Shown here piece after piece: positions 5,165 to 8,123 of a DNA stretch of 8,123 bases. The DNA comes from Candidatus Omnitrophota bacterium. Lineage in GTDB: Bacteria > Omnitrophota > Gorgyraeia > JAFGHF01. The stretch lies in NCBI GenBank assembly GCA_018899075.1, contig JAHIIS010000048.1, positions 1 to 8,123 of the forward strand, written 5' to 3'. The position numbers and the translations under genes are program-made. A model generated the notes under the pieces. It made no database searches, was not told the origin of the DNA, and saw only the letters and a list, made by a program, of their open reading frames with translations. The number at the start of each line of letters is the position of its first letter. Positions within the stretch are counted from its first letter, which is position 1.

Positions 5165-5755
5165 TTATTCCTCTCTTTCGCGCCGAATAATCTCTTTCAA
5201 TCGCGCAAGCGCTCTGCTAATCTTATCATTTAAGACTGCATAGTTATACTCTTTTACAAAACACATCTCGCTTTTAGCAAATTTTAAGCGCCGGGCAATC
5301 TCCGCTCTGCTTTCGGTCGACCTTCGCCTCAGGCGCCTTTCTAATTCCCCAAAAGAAGGCGGAAGGATAAAAATAAAAATGGCCGAGGGGCGGCGCGCCC
5401 GCCGAACCATGCGCTTAATCTTCAGCGCTCCCTGCACATCGATACTTAAGAGAACGTCGTTTCCCTGGTTTATATGCCTCTGCACAAAGGCGCGGGGGGT
5501 GCCGTAGTAGTTGCCCAGAACCCCGGCCCATTCTAAGAATTGGCGCCGCTTTCTTCTTTTTATAAACTCCCCGCGCGAGATAAAAAAGTAGTCTCCGCCC
5601 CCGCGCTCGCCGCTGCGGCGCCTGCGCGTAGTTACGGAGATTGAGCGCACCAGCTTCCTCTTACCGGAGAAACTGCGGATAAGCTTGCGGCAGAGAGTAG
5701 TTTTGCCTGAACCCGAAGGCGCAGATATTACAAAAAGTTTGCCTTTTTTGGCCAC
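5165..5755 (-). CDS. gmk: Guanylate kinase
   Basis: Guanylate kinase phosphorylates GMP to GDP with ATP, feeding GTP synthesis and recycling. The 196-residue protein has a P-loop APSGSGKTT (residues 12-20), the GMP-binding segment SVTTRRRRSGERGGGDYFF, FLEWAGVLGNYYGTPR, the Walker B-like DVLLSIDVQGALKIK and the lid FILPPSFGELERRLRRR. Length is normal (about 190-210). I chose the GTG at 5755: it gives the standard short N-terminus (MAKKGKLFVISAPSG), follows the remA stop by 4 nt and has a GAGGCAGG stretch (5771-5764) upstream. A TTG at 5776 would add 7 residues and overlap the previous gene by 17 nt, with no visible ribosome site. The protein is unusually arginine-rich but has no missing catalytic segment. 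Confidence 0.96.
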   Translation of the reverse strand: MAKKGKLFVISAPSGSGKTTLCRKLIRSFSGKRKLVRSISVTTRRRRSGERGGGDYFFISRGEFIKRRKRRQFLEWAGVLGNYYGTPRAFVQRHINQGNDVLLSIDVQGALKIKRMVRRARRPSAIFIFILPPSFGELERRLRRRSTESRAEIARRLKFAKSEMCFVKEYNYAVLNDKISRALARLKEIIRREREE

Positions 5756-5759
5756 CCTA

Positions 5760-5999
5760 TCAGCCTGCCTCTTCAATGCGTTGGGTAAGGGTCTGCGGCT
5801 GAATACTGGAAAGGAATATATGTCCGCTATCCGTAACCACTATTGCTCTGGTGCGCCGGCCATTGGTTACATCCACGAGCCTGTGGCTCTTTCTCGCTTC
5901 CTCCCTTAGCCGTTTCATCGGAGCCGCCGAAGCATTAGCGACCGCCACTATACGGCGAGCCACTATTCCATTATCAAACCCCAAGCTAACTACCTTCAT
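5760..5999 (-). CDS. remA: RemA/DUF370-family DNA-binding regulator
   Basis: The 79-residue product aligns by eye with Bacillus subtilis RemA (YlzA), a small DNA-binding protein that activates biofilm-matrix genes there. Shared elements are the N-terminal GFDNGIVARRIVAV, the SAAPMKRL segment (residues 24-31), and LVDVTNGRRTRAIVVTDSGHI, with arginines 48, 49 and 51 in the region implicated in DNA binding, then SSIQPQTL. The ATG at 5999 overlaps the yicC stop as ATGA. It sits between yicC and gmk, the same neighbourhood as in many Firmicutes. The family is certain, but what it regulates outside Bacillus is unknown, and no biofilm gene is seen here. Confidence 0.92.
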   Translation of the reverse strand: MKVVSLGFDNGIVARRIVAVANASAAPMKRLREEARKSHRLVDVTNGRRTRAIVVTDSGHIFLSSIQPQTLTQRIEEAG

Positions 6000-6874
6000 T
6001 CCACATTCTGCAGTTGTTCGCGCATCTTTTCAATCTGACTCTTAATTTTAATTACCCAACGCGAAATCCGAAAACTGGCGCTCTTGGCGCCAACGGTGTT
6101 GGCCTCGCGAAACAATTCCTGAGCAATAAAGTCCAGCTCTTTGCCCGCCTCTCTTTGGTTGCGCAGGGCGGTGTGGAATGCCTTGAGATGGCTCTTGATG
6201 CGGGTGAGCTCTTCGCTGACGTCGCTATTTCGCACAAATAAAGCCACCTCCTCTGCGATTCTGTCCCGGTTGGGCCTTTTTATTCCGGAAAACGCCTTTA
6301 CTTTCCGGAAAAGATTTTTTCTATATCTTTCGATTGCTTTGGGCAGCTGTTTCTCGATATTCTCTAAGTAATAACAAATCTTTTTAACTCTTTTCAGCAA
6401 ATCCTGCGACAGCCGCCTGCCTTCGGCCTGGCGCATACGGTCCAGCTTATATAAGGCGCGCTCTATTGCCTTCTTAAGGCAAGGCCAAAGCTCGCGGGCA
6501 TTATCCTTTTTCTGCTCGTAAGTAATCACTTCGGGCAGAGAGACGATTTGCGTCAATCCCAAATCATCTCTCAGGCCAAGGCCTCTTTTTAACTTTAAAA
6601 GTTCGCGGTGATATCTTTTAGCTAAATTCAGGTCCAGTGAAAACAGGGATTCCGCCTTCTCTTTGCTCTCCCAGGATACCGAAAGATTAATCCTGCCCCT
6701 CCTGATTCTCTTCTTGATATAATCTCTGACTTTGTCATCAAAAATTGAGAGATGATTGGGCAGGCGGCTGACGATATCAAAATATTTATGGTTTAAGCTC
6801 CTGAGCTCTACGGTAATTGTCCCCGCCTCACCCACCAGCTGCCCTTTGCCGAAACCGGTCATACTTTTAATCAT
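5996..6874 (-). CDS. yicC: YicC family protein (probable endoribonuclease)
   Basis: The 292-residue protein starts MIKSMTGFGKGQ, the family's N-terminal signature, followed by ELRSLNHKYFDIVSRLP. The middle is rich in charged helices (coiled-coil-like, about residues 85-200). The C-terminal DUF1732 part carries EELTRIKSHLKAFH (221-234), GKELDFIAQELFREANTVGAKS (244-265) and ends EKMREQLQNVE. E. coli YicC has been linked to small-RNA decay and described as an endoribonuclease; that role is transferred by family only. Length is typical (about 290). The ATG at 6874 overlaps the ndk stop as ATGA and is preceded by AGGAG at 7 nt. It leads the conserved yicC-remA-gmk-rpoZ run. Confidence 0.95.
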   Translation of the reverse strand: MIKSMTGFGKGQLVGEAGTITVELRSLNHKYFDIVSRLPNHLSIFDDKVRDYIKKRIRRGRINLSVSWESKEKAESLFSLDLNLAKRYHRELLKLKRGLGLRDDLGLTQIVSLPEVITYEQKKDNARELWPCLKKAIERALYKLDRMRQAEGRRLSQDLLKRVKKICYYLENIEKQLPKAIERYRKNLFRKVKAFSGIKRPNRDRIAEEVALFVRNSDVSEELTRIKSHLKAFHTALRNQREAGKELDFIAQELFREANTVGAKSASFRISRWVIKIKSQIEKMREQLQNVE

Positions 6875-7386
6875 TGATGCTCCTGGGCCCAGACTTTCTT
6901 CTTTGCCTTGTTTACCTCGACAGTCCTGGCCGGATACAGATCGACGATGATTTCCTCCGGCGAAAACCAGAGCTTAATCTCCCTCTCCGCTTCCTCTTTA
7001 TCCCGCGAGGTATGAATAACGTTTTCATAAACGCCTTTAGTGGTAATCCGCCCGTAAGCCCCGCGGATGGAGACCGGGTCGGCCTCTTCAGGATTAGTCG
7101 CTCCTGCCAATTGGCGCACTTTAGAGATGGCGCCCTCGCCCCAATATACCATCGCCATTACCTTGCGCCTTTGGTGCAATTCCCCGCAAATATATTCGAT
7201 TAGTTCTCCATAAAAAGGCTTATCTTTCATATGCTTGTAATGTTCCCCGGCAAGCTCGCGGCTGACCCGGGTTATCTTGGTCGCGACAATCTCCAGTTTG
7301 GTTTCCGAAAGCCGGGTTAAGATATTCCCCGTTAAGGATTTTTTCAGGCCATCAGGTTTAATCAATACCAGTGTCTGCTCAATCAT
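6871..7386 (-). CDS. ndk: Nucleoside diphosphate kinase, enlarged variant
   Basis: Ndk transfers the gamma-phosphate of ATP to NDPs through a phosphohistidine. The 171-residue protein shows TLVLIKPDGLKK (K10) at the start, HYKHMKDKPFYGELIEYI, then VRQLAGATNPEEADPVSIRGAYG. The active-site stretch is ENVIHTSRDKEEAEREI, with H125 the expected phosphorylated histidine. Most bacterial Ndks have 135-150 residues and the motif NxxHGSD; here it is NVIHTSRD, and there is extra sequence before the VMAMVYWG strand plus a C-terminal tail of roughly 15-20 residues. All key elements remain, so activity is likely. The ATG at 7386 is preceded by GAGG at 6-7 nt. The 86-nt gap upstream makes this the probable first gene of the yicC-rplT transcript. 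Confidence 0.93.
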   Translation of the reverse strand: MIEQTLVLIKPDGLKKSLTGNILTRLSETKLEIVATKITRVSRELAGEHYKHMKDKPFYGELIEYICGELHQRRKVMAMVYWGEGAISKVRQLAGATNPEEADPVSIRGAYGRITTKGVYENVIHTSRDKEEAEREIKLWFSPEEIIVDLYPARTVEVNKAKKKVWAQEHQ

Positions 7387-7472
7387 TTTGGCCTCAAGTA
7401 TACTTTTCCATGTTTTTTGTTAGTCCTTGATTTTAAAATGTTAACGCTGTCAATAAATGTTTACTAAAACTT
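7387..7472 (-). promoter_or_regulatory. AT-rich intergenic region, candidate ndk operon promoter
   Basis: This 86-nt gap between parB and ndk is the largest non-coding stretch in the window outside the tRNA cluster. It contains a perfect TTGACA on the minus strand (7453-7448), but no good -10 hexamer at 16-18 bp; a TAAAAT follows only 12 bp downstream. It also contains two near-identical 10-mers described separately. The promoter assignment is based on position and on the -35-like hexamer, so it is weak. No terminator for parB is evident. Confidence 0.35.
7436..7464 (-). repeat. Pair of 10-bp direct repeats upstream of ndk
   Basis: The minus strand has GTAAACATTT (7464-7455) and GTTAACATTT (7445-7436), identical at 9 of 10 positions and 19 bp apart from start to start. 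They flank the TTGACA hexamer (7453-7448). Tandem sites spaced nearly two helical turns apart are typical of operators bound by dimers or oligomers. In an AT-rich region a chance repeat is also possible. Confidence 0.35.
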
Positions 7473-8123
7473 TTATTTAACACTTTTTAAAAGATTTATT
7501 ATTCTTTCTAAATCACTCACTGAATAATATTCCAAAATAACCCTACCTCTTTTGCGGCCGGCAATAATCTTGACCTTTGTCCCCAGAATCTGCTGAAGCT
7601 GCTCTTCTAAAGCAACCAGGTGGGGGTCGCGCCCGCGCTGCCTTTTTCGCTTTACTGCGCCCAATCCCTGCGTTACTAAGTTTTCCAATTCACGCACAGA
7701 CAGCTGCTTGGCAATCGTCCGCTTAAAGATGCGCCCTTGCTCAGTAAGGCTTCTCAGGCCTAGAATTGTGCGCGCGTGGCCCATAGAGATCATCCCTTTG
7801 CGTAAGGCAGCCTGGATTTCTTGCGGCAACTTTAATAAACGCAAGGTGTTAGAAACGGAGCTGGGATCCTTGCCCATCAGGCGGGCAATCTTTTCCTGAG
7901 TGAAACCAAATTCTGAAATCAGGCGTTGATAGGCCTGCGCCTCCTCCAGGGAATTCAGCTCTTCTCTCTGGATATTCTCAATAAGCGCTAATTGCAAGGC
8001 CTCGGCGTCTTCCACATCTTTAATTATAGCAGGCAGTTGTGTAAAGCACAGCTTTTTTGCCGCGCGCAGCCTTCTTTCTCCGGCAATCAGTTCATAGCCC
8101 TCCTCTTTTGGCCGCACCAGAAC
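7473..8123 (-). CDS. parB: Chromosome partitioning protein ParB (N-terminus outside window)
   Basis: ParB/Spo0J proteins bind parS sites near the origin, spread as CTP-dependent clamps and work with ParA in chromosome segregation. The visible 216 residues begin inside the N-terminal ParB/sulfiredoxin-like domain, just before GYELIAGERRLRAAK (the GERR CTP-binding motif). ENIQREELNSLEEAQAY follows, then the helix-turn-helix FTQEKIARLMGKDPSSVSNTLRLLKLP, the central MISMGHARTILGL region and a C-terminal dimerisation part ending INLLKSVK. The frame is open through the right edge, so the true start lies upstream and probably about 60-80 residues are missing. The recognition-helix entry is GKDPSSVSN, where many chromosomal ParBs have GKSRS or GKDRS. 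parA is usually just upstream and would lie outside the window. No parS-like palindrome is seen here. Confidence 0.95.
   Translation of the reverse strand, partial: VLVRPKEEGYELIAGERRLRAAKKLCFTQLPAIIKDVEDAEALQLALIENIQREELNSLEEAQAYQRLISEFGFTQEKIARLMGKDPSSVSNTLRLLKLPQEIQAALRKGMISMGHARTILGLRSLTEQGRIFKRTIAKQLSVRELENLVTQGLGAVKRKRQRGRDPHLVALEEQLQQILGTKVKIIAGRKRGRVILEYYSVSDLERIINLLKSVK

Noticed and set aside
7397..7402. TATACT on the minus strand as the ndk -10 box
   Set aside because: It lies directly against the ndk Shine-Dalgarno (GAGG, 7395-7392). A transcript starting about 7 nt downstream would lose that site, and no -35 lies at proper spacing.
7387..7472. Intrinsic terminator after parB or a parS site in the gap
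   Set aside because: I found no GC-rich stem followed by a T-run, and no TGTTTCACGTGAAACA-like palindrome.

Overview
The window is a dense bacterial housekeeping block read entirely from the minus strand: 15 protein genes (two cut by the window edges) and three tRNA genes. I see no mobile element, CRISPR array, phage gene or toxin system. Base composition is near 50% GC. Genes are packed with 0-30 nt gaps, stop/start overlaps and clear Shine-Dalgarno sites, so most of the window probably forms one or two long transcripts. The organism is a bacterium that combines a Firmicutes-like yicC-remA-gmk-rpoZ-coaBC block with thrS-infC-rpmI-rplT. Compact coding, a ThrRS without a TGS domain and an enlarged Ndk would fit an uncultured lineage such as Candidatus Omnitrophota. 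That placement is an inference from general impression and is not proven by the sequence.

In transcription order (right to left): the 3' part of parB (chromosome partitioning); an 86-nt AT-rich gap that is the only real intergenic space; ndk, yicC, a remA/DUF370 gene, gmk, rpoZ, then coaC and coaB as two separate genes overlapping by GTGA. Next come tRNA-Cys(GCA), tRNA-Leu(UAA) and tRNA-Val(GAC). Then follow thrS, infC (AUU start), rpmI, rplT, a short TrkA-N protein whose C-terminal RCK_C domain is cut off, and at the left edge the first 38 codons of an ABC permease resembling tungstate-type TupB.

Functionally, the block links nucleotide metabolism (Ndk, Gmk), coenzyme A synthesis (CoaC, CoaB), RNA polymerase (omega), RNA turnover (YicC), a small DNA-binding regulator (RemA-like) and translation (three tRNAs, ThrRS, IF3, L35, L20), ending in ion transport genes. 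The three tRNAs lie 3 nt downstream of coaB and 26 nt upstream of thrS. They are therefore probably transcribed inside the mRNA and cut out of it, and there is no room for a T-box or long leader in front of thrS.

Points most worth a second look: the split coaC/coaB, the TGS-less ThrRS, the tRNA trio inside the operon with mixed CCA encoding and a hairpin between two of them, the truncated TrkA followed by a transporter permease, the altered Ndk active-site motif, and the repeats in the ndk leader. I did not find a clearly new multi-gene system.
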